A DNA stretch of 64,000 bases from Beijerinckiaceae bacterium (GCA_947475995.1 CANJNI010000013.1:38390-102389), one strand, 5' to 3'; shown: positions 26,989 to 36,088, counted from the first letter of the stretch. Program-made: numbers and translations. Notes: generated by a model from the sequence alone, not told the origin.

Positions 26989-28221
26989 ATGCCCACGACA
27001 AAAATTAGCAGTCCGGAAACCTCCGCCGACCATCCCATCACCAAGCGCGATCTTTATGCGTCTTACGCATCCGGCCTGTTCAGCATGGGACAGGCGGAGC
27101 TGCTCACCGTCATCATTCCGATGTGGGCCGTGCTGCAAGGCGCTTCGCCGGCGGAGATCGGGGCCATCGTTGGCGCGCGCTCGGCGCTGACGTTTTTCCT
27201 CGCCATTCACGGCGGCGCGCTGATGGACAGGCTCGGCACGCGCCGGGTGATGCTGTTCTTCACCGCCGCAACAGGGGTGCTGGCCCTCTTTTATCCATTC
27301 CTGCCGTGGCTGCCGGCGATGATCTTCCTGCAGATGATGATCGGCTTCACCAGCAACATGACCTGGATGGGAGCCCAGACGCTGGTGGCGCAGGTCGCCA
27401 AGGGCGATCCCGGACAGATCGGCCATTTCAGCTTCTACTCGCGCATCGGCAATGTGATTGCGCCGCTGCTGATGGGTTTCCTGTGGGATTACACCGGGCC
27501 GCGCATCGCGTTCTTCGGCATTGCGGTCTGGTCGTCGGTGATGTTTCTGGCCGTCTGGCAGGTGAATCCGGCCATGCAGGTGATGGCGAAACGCGGCGCA
27601 TTCAGCTGGCGCGACGTGCTGCCGAAGCTGTCGGATTATACGGGCTCGATCAATCTGATCTGGGTTCCGGCCGTCGCCTTCACACTTGCGATTTCCTTCA
27701 CCCGCCATGCGACCAATGCGGCCGAGAACTCCTTCCTGATCGTTTACCTGAAGGAAGTCGGTTTCGCCGCCACCACCATCGGGGCGATTTTCTCCGTGGG
27801 AGAAATCGCCAGCGGCATCGGTTCGCTCTTTGCGGGCCGACTCGCGCGGGCGCTGCCGATGGTCTCGACGATGATCGCCTTCACGGCGGCATCCATCGTT
27901 TTGCTGGCCCTGACGCCTTTCATGGGAGCCTCGTTCGTCCTCCTCGCAGCCGCGCAGGCCGGACGGCGCATCTTCGAAGGGCTCGTGCAGCCGCTGATGT
28001 TTTCGCTGCAGGCGCGCGCCGTGCCGAGACATCTGCAAGGGTCCATCGTGGGCCTGCGGGTCACCAACAACCGCCTCGCATCCATCGTGACGCCGGTCAT
28101 CATGGGCCTGATCGTGCAATGGTTCGGTCTCACCGCAGGCTTTGCGGTGATGGGGCTTCTGCTTTGCGGCTTCTGCGTTGCGCTCGGCGTCGTGATGGGC
28201 CGCACCAACACTCAGCTCTGA
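26989..28221 (+). CDS. MFS transporter
   Basis: A 410-residue major facilitator with about 12 membrane helices. The A-loop motif between helices 2 and 3 is present as GGALMDRLGTRRVM, and the second half has the matching GSLFAGRLARALP. The N-terminus is cytoplasmic (TKISSPETSADHPITKRD). Most such proteins export drugs or metabolites; no substrate can be told. It lies 49 bases after ccdA. A small hairpin (GGGTG GAAA CACCC) follows the stop but lacks a T-tract. Confidence 0.92.
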   Translation: MPTTKISSPETSADHPITKRDLYASYASGLFSMGQAELLTVIIPMWAVLQGASPAEIGAIVGARSALTFFLAIHGGALMDRLGTRRVMLFFTAATGVLALFYPFLPWLPAMIFLQMMIGFTSNMTWMGAQTLVAQVAKGDPGQIGHFSFYSRIGNVIAPLLMGFLWDYTGPRIAFFGIAVWSSVMFLAVWQVNPAMQVMAKRGAFSWRDVLPKLSDYTGSINLIWVPAVAFTLAISFTRHATNAAENSFLIVYLKEVGFAATTIGAIFSVGEIASGIGSLFAGRLARALPMVSTMIAFTAASIVLLALTPFMGASFVLLAAAQAGRRIFEGLVQPLMFSLQARAVPRHLQGSIVGLRVTNNRLASIVTPVIMGLIVQWFGLTAGFAVMGLLLCGFCVALGVVMGRTNTQL

Positions 28222-28330
28222 GCGGGTGGAAACACCCACGCTGCAGCAGGGAACGTCAGCGCAGCAAAAGCATTATCTCCCCGAAGCACGTCTGGGACGT
28301 CACGCTTCTGAACGACAAGGGAGATTCAAG

Positions 28331-28570
28331 ATGCGTATTGCAGGTTTCCTCGGCGCCGCCGCCATCGCCCTCACCTCGACGGTTTCGTTCGCCCAGAACG
28401 CCGCCACGACCGAATTCTACGTCGTGCAGGACACCAGCACCAAGAAGTGCATGGTGGTCGACAAGAAGCCGGCGACAACGACCTCGGTCACTGTTGTGGG
28501 CAACACGACCGTCTACAGGACCAAGACCGACGCCGAAGCCGCCATGAAGAAGGTTCAGGTCTGCATGTAA
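28331..28570 (+). CDS. small exported protein of unknown function
   Basis: A 79-residue protein from ATG 28331 with a GGGAGA site upstream. It has a signal peptide (cleavage after SFAQ, residue 22) and a compact mature part with two cysteines (KKCMVVD and VQVCM) that could form a disulfide, plus the strand-like YVVQDTSTKKCMVVDKKP. Small proteins of this kind are widespread in Bradyrhizobium relatives and uncharacterised. A second small exported protein follows 20 bases later, so they form a unit ended by a strong terminator. Confidence 0.78.
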   Translation: MRIAGFLGAAAIALTSTVSFAQNAATTEFYVVQDTSTKKCMVVDKKPATTTSVTVVGNTTVYRTKTDAEAAMKKVQVCM

Positions 28571-28590
28571 TGAACGGATCGGAGAGAGCC

Positions 28591-28794
28591 ATGAAGCTTC
28601 TTCTCGCGAGCCTCTTTGCAGGCGTGATCGCCTTCGCGGCGGTTCCGTCCACGGCTGAAGCCAAAACCGTCAAGAAGGTCACTGTGATCAAGACGGGCGG
28701 CCATGACCGCGGTCTGCATCGCGGCTGGTCGCATTCCAATCACTGGGGCGCCCGTCGCACCGTGACGCGCGCCAAAGTGAAGATCCGTCACTGA
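28591..28794 (+). CDS. small basic exported protein of unknown function
   Basis: A 67-residue protein from ATG 28591 behind GGAGAGA. Signal peptide (cleavage after AEA, near residue 24), then a short lysine-, histidine- and arginine-rich mature chain (TVKKVTVIKTGGHDRGLHRGWSHSN). The basic, His-rich tail might bind metal, nucleic acid or lipopolysaccharide; that is a guess. It is too short for family assignment. Followed by a strong hairpin terminator. Confidence 0.7.
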   Translation: MKLLLASLFAGVIAFAAVPSTAEAKTVKKVTVIKTGGHDRGLHRGWSHSNHWGARRTVTRAKVKIRH

Positions 28795-28809
28795 CCTGTT
28801 GAATAAAGA

Positions 28810-28841
28810 AGCCCGCGACGGGAGACCGTCGCGGGCTTTTT
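28810..28841 (+). terminator. rho-independent terminator
   Basis: AGCCCGCGACGG (28810-28821), loop GAGA, CCGTCGCGGGCT (28826-28837) followed by TTTTT. Ends the two small exported protein genes. Confidence 0.92.
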
Positions 28842-28850
28842 GTGGTGCGC

Positions 28851-28925
28851 ATCATTGCGAGCGAAGCGAAGCAATCCAACAATGCGTGCCGGATTGCTTC
28901 GTGCGGGCAAAGCCCGCACTCGCAG
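28851..28925. repeat. dispersed palindromic repeat (CGAAGCAATCC family)
   Basis: CGAAGCAATCC (28867-28877) is mirrored by GGATTGCTTCG (28891-28901). The flanking ATTGCGAGCGAAGCGAAGC is a sequence I know as frequent in intergenic regions of Bradyrhizobium and Rhodopseudomonas. It lies between the terminator and the end of the livK-type gene. Confidence 0.7.
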
Positions 28926-28936
28926 TATCAGAGTCC

Positions 28937-30055
28937 TTACTGCTCGACGTAGTTCAGCTTGCCGTCGGCGGCTTTCTTCCAGACATACATGACGTAGTCG
29001 GCGTCATTGCGATCGCCCTTCTTGTCGAAGGAGAACTTGCCGATGACGGTGTCGAATGACATGCCCGAACGCATCGTCTGGGCGACCTTCTTGGGATCAA
29101 GCGACTTGGCCTGCTCGGCCGCCTGCTTGATGACCTGCACGGCTGCGTAGCTGTACAGCGTGTAGGCTTCCGGATTGATCTTCTTGGCCTCGAACTTCTT
29201 GACGACTGCCGCGCCCGCCGGACGCTTGGTCGGATCGGGACCGAAGGTCATCAGCGTGCCTTCAGCGCCGGGGCCGGCGATGGCGGCGAATTCGGCTGAC
29301 GCAATGCCGTCGCCGCCCATCAGGACCGCATTGACGCCCTGTTCGCGCATCTGGCGCACGAGCTTGCCGCCTTCGGTGTGCAGACCGCCCCAGTAGAGAA
29401 TGTCCGCGCCGGCAGCCTTGATCTTGGCGACCGTGGCCGAATAGTCGGCTTCACCCGGATTGATGCCTTCGTAAAGGACTTCCGTCACGCTTTTGGCGTT
29501 GAGGGCCTTCTTGGTCTCGTCCGCCAGACCCTTGCCGTAAGGGGTCTTGTCGTGGACGACGGCGACTTTCTTGCCGGCCATCTTGGTCAGAATGTAGTTC
29601 GCCGCCACAGCGCCCTGCTGGTCGTCGCGACCGCAGGTGCGGAACACGTTCCACAGGCCGCGTTCGGTGAAGACCGGATTGGTCGACGCCGGGGTGATCT
29701 GCAGGATGCCGTTTTCCTCGTAGACTTCCTTCGAGGTCGGGATCGAAACGCCCGAGTTGAAGTGGCCCACCACGAACTTCACGCCGTCGCCGACGAAACG
29801 GTTGGCGACCGACACGCCCTGTTCGGGACGCGACACGTCGTCACCGACAGAGACGGTGATCTTCTGGCCCATGATGCCGCCGGCGGCATTGATGTCCTCG
29901 ACAGCCTGTTCGGCGCCGTTCTTCAATTGCGCGCCGAAGGCGGCGTTCGGGCCGGTGATCGGGCCGCCGACGCCGAGCTTGATTTGCGCCTGCGCGGCTC
30001 CGGCAAAGGCCAGACCGGCGGCCAGCAATACGCCTGACAACCAAACCTTTTTCAT
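28937..30055 (-). CDS. livK: branched-chain amino acid ABC transporter substrate-binding protein
   Basis: A 372-residue periplasmic binding protein of the Leu/Ile/Val type. Signal peptide with cleavage after AQA (residue 23), then IKLGVGGPITGPNAAFGAQ, the family opening, and EDINAAGGIMGQKI. It lies last in the liv set on the minus strand, 130 bases after the DUF6867 gene, so it may have its own promoter. It would bring branched-chain amino acids (or related molecules; family specificity varies) to the LivHM permease. Confidence 0.94.
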   Translation of the reverse strand: MKKVWLSGVLLAAGLAFAGAAQAQIKLGVGGPITGPNAAFGAQLKNGAEQAVEDINAAGGIMGQKITVSVGDDVSRPEQGVSVANRFVGDGVKFVVGHFNSGVSIPTSKEVYEENGILQITPASTNPVFTERGLWNVFRTCGRDDQQGAVAANYILTKMAGKKVAVVHDKTPYGKGLADETKKALNAKSVTEVLYEGINPGEADYSATVAKIKAAGADILYWGGLHTEGGKLVRQMREQGVNAVLMGGDGIASAEFAAIAGPGAEGTLMTFGPDPTKRPAGAAVVKKFEAKKINPEAYTLYSYAAVQVIKQAAEQAKSLDPKKVAQTMRSGMSFDTVIGKFSFDKKGDRNDADYVMYVWKKAADGKLNYVEQ

Positions 30056-30185
30056 CGAATGCTCCCGTGGGTTTGTCCGGCCCCGAGGGCGGCGGCCGGA
30101 GCGGCGGCAAGTCCGCCCTGATGGGGATGATTGCCGTTTTTTGTCCGCAAGTCATCCGCAATTCGGCGGAAGCCGCGCGGTAAAT

Positions 30186-30626
30186 TTAGACGCCCGTGCG
30201 GTCTTTCACGCCCCACCCAAAGGCCCCCGCGCGCCGCATGGCCCATGGATATTGGCGCTCCATCTGGCGCGAGCGCGTTGTCCGGAACCCCGCGAAGGCG
30301 ATGGCGGTGAGAATCACGAAGGTCGTCAGCACGTAGTGAAAGGCGACGATCAGGTCCGCGATTCCGCTCCCGGGTTCGGAAGGCAGGCGCGCCAGCGCGG
30401 CTCCGATGGGCTTCAGCGGAATGGTGGGCTCGTTGAACAGCGCATAGTGCAGGAAGCACACGAAGCCCGACAGGATCAGCATCTGGAACGGCACCGGCGC
30501 GAACGGCCGCCAGGTCCGGGCGACCGCACGTCCCGTTGCAAGCGCCGCAGCCCCGCCCAGGATGATCGTCACCACGAGAAAGACCCAGAAGGCGTAAGGG
30601 CCGCCTTCATACAGGATGCCGCGCAT
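30186..30626 (-). CDS. DUF6867-like small membrane protein in liv operon
   Basis: A 146-residue integral membrane protein with about three hydrophobic helices (AFWVFLVVTIILGGAAALA near 12-30, FQMLILSGFVCFLHYALF near 47-64, FHYVLTTFVILTAIAFAG near 94-111). The same small protein is found inside liv operons of other Hyphomicrobiales and is classed as DUF6867; function unknown. Its ATG overlaps the livF stop, showing tight co-translation, so it may assist or regulate the transporter. Confidence 0.75.
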   Translation of the reverse strand: MRGILYEGGPYAFWVFLVVTIILGGAAALATGRAVARTWRPFAPVPFQMLILSGFVCFLHYALFNEPTIPLKPIGAALARLPSEPGSGIADLIVAFHYVLTTFVILTAIAFAGFRTTRSRQMERQYPWAMRRAGAFGWGVKDRTGV

Positions 30627-31348
30627 CAGTGGCCTCCTTCCAGATAGGCGGCGCGCACTTCCGGTCGCGCCAGCAATTCCTGTCCGGTCCCCGACAGGGT
30701 CACGAGCCCGTTGACCATCACATAGCCGCGATGGGCGAGGCGCAGCGCATGGAAGGCGTTCTGCTCGACGAGGAACACCGTCAGGCCCTCGCGCTGGTTG
30801 AGATCGCGGATCACATCGAAGATCTGCCGCACGATGAGCGGCGCAAGGCCGAGCGAAGGTTCGTCCAGCAACAGGAGACGCGGGCGGCTCATTAGCGCCC
30901 GCGCAATGGCCAGCATCTGCTGTTCGCCGCCCGACAATGTGCCGCCGCGTTGCTGGGCGCGGTCTTTCAGGCGGGGGAAGATGGAAAAGACCCGTTCCAG
31001 ATCGCTGTCGAAATGCGCGAAATGATCAATGGCCGCGCCCATCTGGAGATTTTCGTAAACGCTCATGCGCGGAAAGATGCGGCGGCCTTCGGGCGATTGC
31101 GCGATGCGCAGCCGCGCAATCTCGTGCGGCGGCATCCGGGTGATGTCGCGACCGTCAAACAGGATCGAGCCGCTGCGGGCGCGCGGCGATCCGAAGATCG
31201 TCATCATCAGCGTCGACTTGCCGGCGCCGTTCGCCCCGATGAGCGTGACGATCTCGCCTTGCCGCACGTCGAGATCGACGCCCTTCAGGGCGGCGATATT
31301 GCCGTAGAAGGTTTCGACATTGCGGATGGAGAGGAGCGGCTCTGTCAT
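30626..31348 (-). CDS. livF: branched-chain amino acid ABC transporter ATP-binding protein LivF
   Basis: A 240-residue ABC ATPase. Walker A is GANGAGKST (about residue 37-45), the signature is LSGGEQQMLAIARAL, and Walker B LLLLDEPSLGL follows. The C-terminal IVRQIFDVIRDLN and LVEQNAFHALRLA are LivF-like. It drives import together with LivG. Overlaps livG by four bases and the DUF6867 gene by one. Confidence 0.96.
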   Translation of the reverse strand: MTEPLLSIRNVETFYGNIAALKGVDLDVRQGEIVTLIGANGAGKSTLMMTIFGSPRARSGSILFDGRDITRMPPHEIARLRIAQSPEGRRIFPRMSVYENLQMGAAIDHFAHFDSDLERVFSIFPRLKDRAQQRGGTLSGGEQQMLAIARALMSRPRLLLLDEPSLGLAPLIVRQIFDVIRDLNQREGLTVFLVEQNAFHALRLAHRGYVMVNGLVTLSGTGQELLARPEVRAAYLEGGH

Positions 31349-32241
31349 GGCAGCGCCTCCGCCTCCGCTTCGTCGTCCACGCCCAGATAGGCGGCGATCA
31401 CCTTCGGGTCATTGCGCACTTCCGCAGGCGTACCATCGGAAATCTTCACGCCGTAATCGAGCACCACCACATGGTCGGAAATTTCCATCACGACCGACAT
31501 GTCGTGTTCGATGAGAAGAATGGATGTCTGCTCCTCGTCGCGGATCGCGCGCAGCAGCTTGTTCAGTTCCGCCGACTCGCGCGGGTTGAGCCCGGCCGCG
31601 GGCTCGTCGAGACAGAGCAGCACCGGGCCGGTGCACATGGCGCGGGCGATTTCGAGACGGCGCTGGGCCCCGTAAGGCAAGTCGCCCGCAGGATCGTCGG
31701 CGCGGTGAGTTAGGCCGACGCGCTCCAGCCAGTGTTCGGCCCGGCGAACAGCTTCCTGCTCGCTGCTTCGATAGGTGCGGGCCCCGATGATTCCCAGAAG
31801 CGAAAAGCCGGACGCGGCCATCAGGGCGTTATGCTGCGCGACGATGAGGTTTTCCAGCACCGTCATGCCCGAGAACAGGCGGATGTTCTGGAACGTGCGG
31901 GCGACCCGCGCGCTGCGCGCGATCTCGTGATCGGGCATGCGCTCCAGCATGTAGAGATCGCCCGAAGGGGTCGCGCCGAAGCGCTTGCCCGACAGCGTCA
32001 GTTGCGCCACCGCTTCGGCTTCCGCTCGCCCTGTGCGGGCGAAGGCCATGCGGCCTTCGGTAGGTTTGTAGAATCCGGTGATGCAGTTGAAGACGGTCGT
32101 CTTGCCCGCGCCATTGGGGCCGATCAGCGCCGTGATGTCGCCGCGTCCCACATCGAACGACAGATTGTTGATCGCCACGAGGCCGCCGAAACGCATCGTC
32201 AGATGTTCGACGCTGAGGAGGGGATCGGTCTTCCAGCGCAT
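31345..32241 (-). CDS. livG: branched-chain amino acid ABC transporter ATP-binding protein LivG
   Basis: A 298-residue ABC ATPase with Walker A GPNGAGKTT (about 41-49), DLPYGAQRRLEIARAM as signature region and Walker B VLLCLDEPAAGLNP. It also carries the LivG-type insertion with MPDHEIARSARVARTFQNIRLF (near 115-136). The C-terminal acidic tail (DDEAEAEALP) is unusual but small. Its start overlaps the livM stop by one base. Confidence 0.96.
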   Translation of the reverse strand: MRWKTDPLLSVEHLTMRFGGLVAINNLSFDVGRGDITALIGPNGAGKTTVFNCITGFYKPTEGRMAFARTGRAEAEAVAQLTLSGKRFGATPSGDLYMLERMPDHEIARSARVARTFQNIRLFSGMTVLENLIVAQHNALMAASGFSLLGIIGARTYRSSEQEAVRRAEHWLERVGLTHRADDPAGDLPYGAQRRLEIARAMCTGPVLLCLDEPAAGLNPRESAELNKLLRAIRDEEQTSILLIEHDMSVVMEISDHVVVLDYGVKISDGTPAEVRNDPKVIAAYLGVDDEAEAEALP

Positions 32242-33752
32242 CAGCCGTGCCCCTCGCGCACGAGGGAGGCGGAGACGGACTTGCGGGTCTTGAGGAAGAT
32301 CGAAGGCTCGCGCGACGAGACGATGCCGCGCGGCTTCCAGATCATCATCCCGACCATCGCAAAGCCGAAGATCAGCATGCGGTATTGCGCCGGATCGAAA
32401 TTGGGTCCGAAGATGGCTTTCAGCAGATCGAGTTCGCGCAGGATTTCGGTGCCGCCGATCATCACCACGGCGGCGAGCGCCACGCCAATTTGCGAACCCA
32501 TCCCGCCCAGAACCACGACGGCGAGGATCGTGGCCGATTCCAGAAAGGTGAAGCTGTCAGGATTCACGAAACCCTGACGCACGGCGAAAAACGACCCCGC
32601 GAAACCGCCGAACATCGCCCCCAGCGCGAAGGCGGTGAGCTTGGTATTGGTCGTGTTGATTCCAAGCGAGCGGCAGGCGATCTCGTCTTCGCGCAATGCT
32701 TCCCACGCGCGCCCGATGGGCAGGCGGCGCAGGCGCAGCGTGACGAAATTGGTGATGAGGGCGAGCGCCAGAATAAGATAGAACAGAAAGATGTTACGAT
32801 GGATCGGGCTGAATTCGAGCCCGAACGTCGCCGCAAAGCCATTGTCGCTCGCCGTGAAAGGCAGGCCGAAAAACGTGATGCGCGGAATGGAAGACAGGCC
32901 CGCATTGCCGTTCGTCACATCCGTCCAGTTGATGAGAACGAGGCGGATGATCTCCCCGAAGGCCAGCGTCACGATGGCCAGATAGTCGCCGCGCAGGCGC
33001 AGCACCGGGAAGCCCAGAATGATGCCCCACAGGGCGGCCAGAAGACCCGCGAGCGGCAGGCATATCCAAAAGGACAATCCGGCCGTGGTGGAGAGCAGCG
33101 CATAGGCGTAGGCCCCCACCGCATAAAACGCCACGTAACCCAGATCCAGCAGGCCCGCGAGGCCGACCACGATGTTGAGTCCCCAGCCGAGCATCACATA
33201 GATGAGAATCTGTACGCCGTAATTGTTGATCCATTTCAGCGAACCGCCCGGCCCCAGCATCCAGAGCATCACGAGCGGAAACGCGATCAGCGCCACGACG
33301 CCGACAGGCCCGGCGACTTTCGCCACCGATGCACGAACGGTTGTCTGCCTTGCGTGAAGAGCGCCGTCCGCATTCACGGGCGCTGACAGGCCGACCGCCA
33401 GCAACGCCGCCGAACCAAGCAGAACGAAAAGCACGATGCGTCCCGCCATCGGCAAGTCGCCGGACGCGATGCTGACAAGCATCCAGATTGCGATAAGCGC
33501 CCCGCAGGCCCAGAGTCCCCAGCGCAAGGCGCTGCCGATCCACGGAACCTGCGCCAGCAGATGACCGGTGGCGACAATCCCGAAGGCCCACAGCATCAGC
33601 GGCCAGCGGTTCAGCAGTTCGAGATGGTTGTTGAGATCGGGCTCCGCCCGCAGCGCCAGAATCGGAAACGCCAGTCCGGCCGCGATCAGGCCTGCAAAGA
33701 TAGCGTTGCGCAGCAGGGCAGAAAGGTCAGGCGCGGATTTCGGTGCGTCCAT
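32241..33752 (-). CDS. livM: branched-chain amino acid ABC transporter permease LivM
   Basis: A 503-residue inner-membrane permease. The LivM core begins near residue 175 with [24 protein letters not shown] and ends [21 protein letters not shown] and [16 protein letters not shown]. About 150 extra N-terminal residues with several additional hydrophobic helices make it longer than E. coli LivM (about 425), a form common in rhizobia. It pairs with LivH to form the channel. Confidence 0.95.
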   Translation of the reverse strand: MDAPKSAPDLSALLRNAIFAGLIAAGLAFPILALRAEPDLNNHLELLNRWPLMLWAFGIVATGHLLAQVPWIGSALRWGLWACGALIAIWMLVSIASGDLPMAGRIVLFVLLGSAALLAVGLSAPVNADGALHARQTTVRASVAKVAGPVGVVALIAFPLVMLWMLGPGGSLKWINNYGVQILIYVMLGWGLNIVVGLAGLLDLGYVAFYAVGAYAYALLSTTAGLSFWICLPLAGLLAALWGIILGFPVLRLRGDYLAIVTLAFGEIIRLVLINWTDVTNGNAGLSSIPRITFFGLPFTASDNGFAATFGLEFSPIHRNIFLFYLILALALITNFVTLRLRRLPIGRAWEALREDEIACRSLGINTTNTKLTAFALGAMFGGFAGSFFAVRQGFVNPDSFTFLESATILAVVVLGGMGSQIGVALAAVVMIGGTEILRELDLLKAIFGPNFDPAQYRMLIFGFAMVGMMIWKPRGIVSSREPSIFLKTRKSVSASLVREGHG

Positions 33753-33755
33753 TCG

Positions 33756-34670
33756 TCAGACCTTCTCGACTTCCGGCCGACCCAGAATGCCGGAGGGCAT
33801 GAAGATCAGCACGATCGCAAGGATCGAGAAGGCCGCGACGTCCTTGTAGTCGGTGGAAAAATAGGCGGACCAGAAAACCTCGATCAGCCCGATCAGCAAT
33901 CCGCCCAGCACTGCGCCGGGCAGCGAACCGATGCCGCCCAGCACCGCCGCCGTGAAGGCTTTCACGCCCGGAATGAAGCCGTCGTAAAAGTTCACGACGC
34001 CGTAGTACATCATGTAGAGCGTGCCGGCGACGGCTGCGAGCGCCGCGCCGATCACGAAGGTCAGCGAGATCGTGCGGTCCACGTCGATGCCCAGCAGCGC
34101 CGCCATCTTGCGATCCTGCTCGCAGGCGCGTTGTGCACGGCCCAGCGAGGTCTTCTGCACCAGCCACCAGAAGCCCAGCAGCAACGCCGCCGTCACGACC
34201 ATGATGAGAATCTGCTTGTAGGAGAGGACGACCTTGTAAGGCCCGTCCGTCAGCGCGATCACGTCGGTGAACATGGGCGGCACCGGCTTGTTGCGCGGGC
34301 CCTGCGCGACCTGCACGAAATTGGCCAGAAAGATCGACATGCCGATGGCGGAAATCAGCGGCGCGAGCCGGAACGAACCGCGCAGCGGGCGATAGGCAAC
34401 GCGCTCGATCACCCACGCCCATAGGGCCGTCAGCACCATGGCGGCGAGCAGCACAAGAACGAACGCGACGGGGAGCGACGCGATGCCCAGCACCTGCGTG
34501 ACCGCCAGAAAGATCAGCAGCGCAATGAAGGCCGACACCATGAACACATCGCCATGAGCGAAGTTCACCATGCCGATGATGCCGAAGACCATCGTGTAGC
34601 CGATGGCGATGAGCCCGTAGATCGAACCGAGCGTCAGTCCGTTGATCAATTGCTGGAGGAAATTTTCCAT
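33756..34670 (-). CDS. livH: branched-chain amino acid ABC transporter permease LivH
   Basis: A 304-residue permease with about eight helices; NGLTLGSIYGLIAIGYTMVFGIIGMVNFAHGDVF at the start and RAQRACEQDRKMAALLGIDVDRT plus GVKAFTAAVLGGIGSLPGAVLGG are LivH landmarks. First gene of the operon in transcription order; the 118 bases upstream (34671-34788) separate it from the PcaD-like gene's end and may hold the promoter. Three bases separate its stop from livM. Confidence 0.96.
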   Translation of the reverse strand: MENFLQQLINGLTLGSIYGLIAIGYTMVFGIIGMVNFAHGDVFMVSAFIALLIFLAVTQVLGIASLPVAFVLVLLAAMVLTALWAWVIERVAYRPLRGSFRLAPLISAIGMSIFLANFVQVAQGPRNKPVPPMFTDVIALTDGPYKVVLSYKQILIMVVTAALLLGFWWLVQKTSLGRAQRACEQDRKMAALLGIDVDRTISLTFVIGAALAAVAGTLYMMYYGVVNFYDGFIPGVKAFTAAVLGGIGSLPGAVLGGLLIGLIEVFWSAYFSTDYKDVAAFSILAIVLIFMPSGILGRPEVEKV

Positions 34671-34788
34671 GCGTGGCTCAGGCGCTCCGGGAGTTCATGG
34701 CATGGATTCGCAATGGATCATGGGCGGAAGCTAGCAAGCCATATGCCCCCGGGCAATTGCGGCGGCCCGCCCGGGTGCGGGCGATCGC

Positions 34789-35898
34789 TCACCGCTTCTT
34801 TTTTCCCGCCTTCTTTTTGGCGACCTTGCGGGGCGCTGTTTTCCGGGCGAACTTTTTGGCAGGTTTTTTGGCCGCTTTGGCCTTTGCGCCTGAGGCCCTC
34901 GCGGGCTTTTTCGCCCCCGCGCTGGCTTTTGTCGCCTTGGTCTTTGGCGCCTTTGTCTTGGTCGCCTTTGTCTTGGTCGCCTGGGCCGGCTTCCCTTTTG
35001 CATCGGCCTTGCGGGCGGATTTCTGTTTGGGAGCTTCCGGCGCAACGGCTTCGGGAGGGGGCGCGGTGTTCCGCGCAGGCTTGTCCGCTTTGCCCTTCGA
35101 CTTCTTCTCGACCTTCTCCTTCACGGACAGAAATTCCACCGCTGCCGCCGTGAAGGCCTCGGGGGCCTCGATATTGGAAAGATGGCCCGTATCGAGCAGC
35201 AAAAACTGCGCGCCCGGAATGGCGTCGGACACTGCCCGGCTGCGGTCGGCGGGGGTGGACTGATCGTGCCGGCCGGCGACGACGAGCACTGGCTTCCGGA
35301 TGGACCGGATGGTCTCGCGCTGGTCCATGTCGCGCAAGGCCGCGCAGCAGGCCGCATAGCCGTGCGCCGGGGTGGCTGCCAGCATGGCCTGCACGCGCGC
35401 CACGGCGGACGGATTGCGATCCCGGAAACCTATCGGGAACCAGAGGTTTGCGACCATCGGGGCGATAGCCGCCATGCCGTTCTCGCGGGCCATCCGGATC
35501 CGCATGTTCCAATGGTCGGGCGGCGGCATGGAGGCGGCCGTATTGGCCAGAACCGCCCGGCCGATACGGTCCGGGGCGTTGGCGAGCAGCCACAGGCCCA
35601 CCATTCCGCCCATCGAAAGACCGAGAAAATGCGATTTCTCGATTTCCAGCGCGTCGAGAATGTTGAGGGCGTCCCGCCCCAGACGCCAGATCGAATAAGG
35701 GCCGCGCGGAGCGTCGCTCTGCCCGTGGCCGCGCGAATCGTAGCGAATCACCCGGAAATGCCGGGTCAGCGCGGCCATCTGGTCGTCCCAGAGGGTCAGA
35801 TTGGTGCCCAGCGAGTTGGAAACAAGCAAGGGTGGAGCGCCTGCATCGCCGTCCAGGACGATGTTGAAATGCTCCTCGCCGATCCTGACCCGCCCCAT
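34789..35898 (-). CDS. PcaD-like alpha/beta hydrolase with long Lys/Ala-rich C-terminal tail
   Basis: A 369-residue protein from ATG 35898, which has a GAGGAG site eight bases upstream. Residues 1-258 are a 3-oxoadipate enol-lactonase (PcaD)-like hydrolase: YDSRGHGQSDAP, nucleophile elbow FLGLSMGGMVG (Ser near 98), acid in VAGRHDQSTPA and His in LLDTGHLSNIEAPEAF. Residues about 265-369 are a low-complexity Lys/Ala/Pro/Thr tail ending KKKAGKKKR, with repeats such as ATKTKAPKTK, resembling histone H1 or AlgP. Normal PcaD is about 260 residues, so the tail is an extension. It is not followed by other pca genes; it diverges from coxG. Confidence 0.85.
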   Translation of the reverse strand: MGRVRIGEEHFNIVLDGDAGAPPLLVSNSLGTNLTLWDDQMAALTRHFRVIRYDSRGHGQSDAPRGPYSIWRLGRDALNILDALEIEKSHFLGLSMGGMVGLWLLANAPDRIGRAVLANTAASMPPPDHWNMRIRMARENGMAAIAPMVANLWFPIGFRDRNPSAVARVQAMLAATPAHGYAACCAALRDMDQRETIRSIRKPVLVVAGRHDQSTPADRSRAVSDAIPGAQFLLLDTGHLSNIEAPEAFTAAAVEFLSVKEKVEKKSKGKADKPARNTAPPPEAVAPEAPKQKSARKADAKGKPAQATKTKATKTKAPKTKATKASAGAKKPARASGAKAKAAKKPAKKFARKTAPRKVAKKKAGKKKR

Positions 35899-35970
35899 TC
35901 CGCATCTCCTCGAACGTCGATGCCCGTGCGTGTTCCCTGGGTGCTTTTCGATTACGATGGCGCTTGATCT

Positions 35971-35987
35971 TTCGCAACTGTTGCGAA
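35971..35987. promoter_or_regulatory. 17-base perfect palindrome, candidate operator
   Basis: TTCGCAAC-T-GTTGCGAA is a perfect inverted repeat in the divergent gap between the PcaD-like gene (start 35898) and coxG (start 36089). Size and symmetry fit a dimeric repressor or activator site. No regulator gene is nearby and no named consensus is claimed. Confidence 0.5.
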
Positions 35988-36088
35988 GCTCAGGCTGCGG
36001 GGGGGCCGCGCCGGGACCGGGGCGCTTGCATCGGCGGTCGGCGGCTGCGAATACAGCGCTTCGAGATTCAATCCGGCGAGGGACAATC

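Noticed and set aside
34815..35060. Tandem short repeats suggesting a CRISPR or minisatellite
   Set aside because: The repeats encode Lys/Ala/Thr codons in frame with the hydrolase and lack uniform repeat and spacer lengths.
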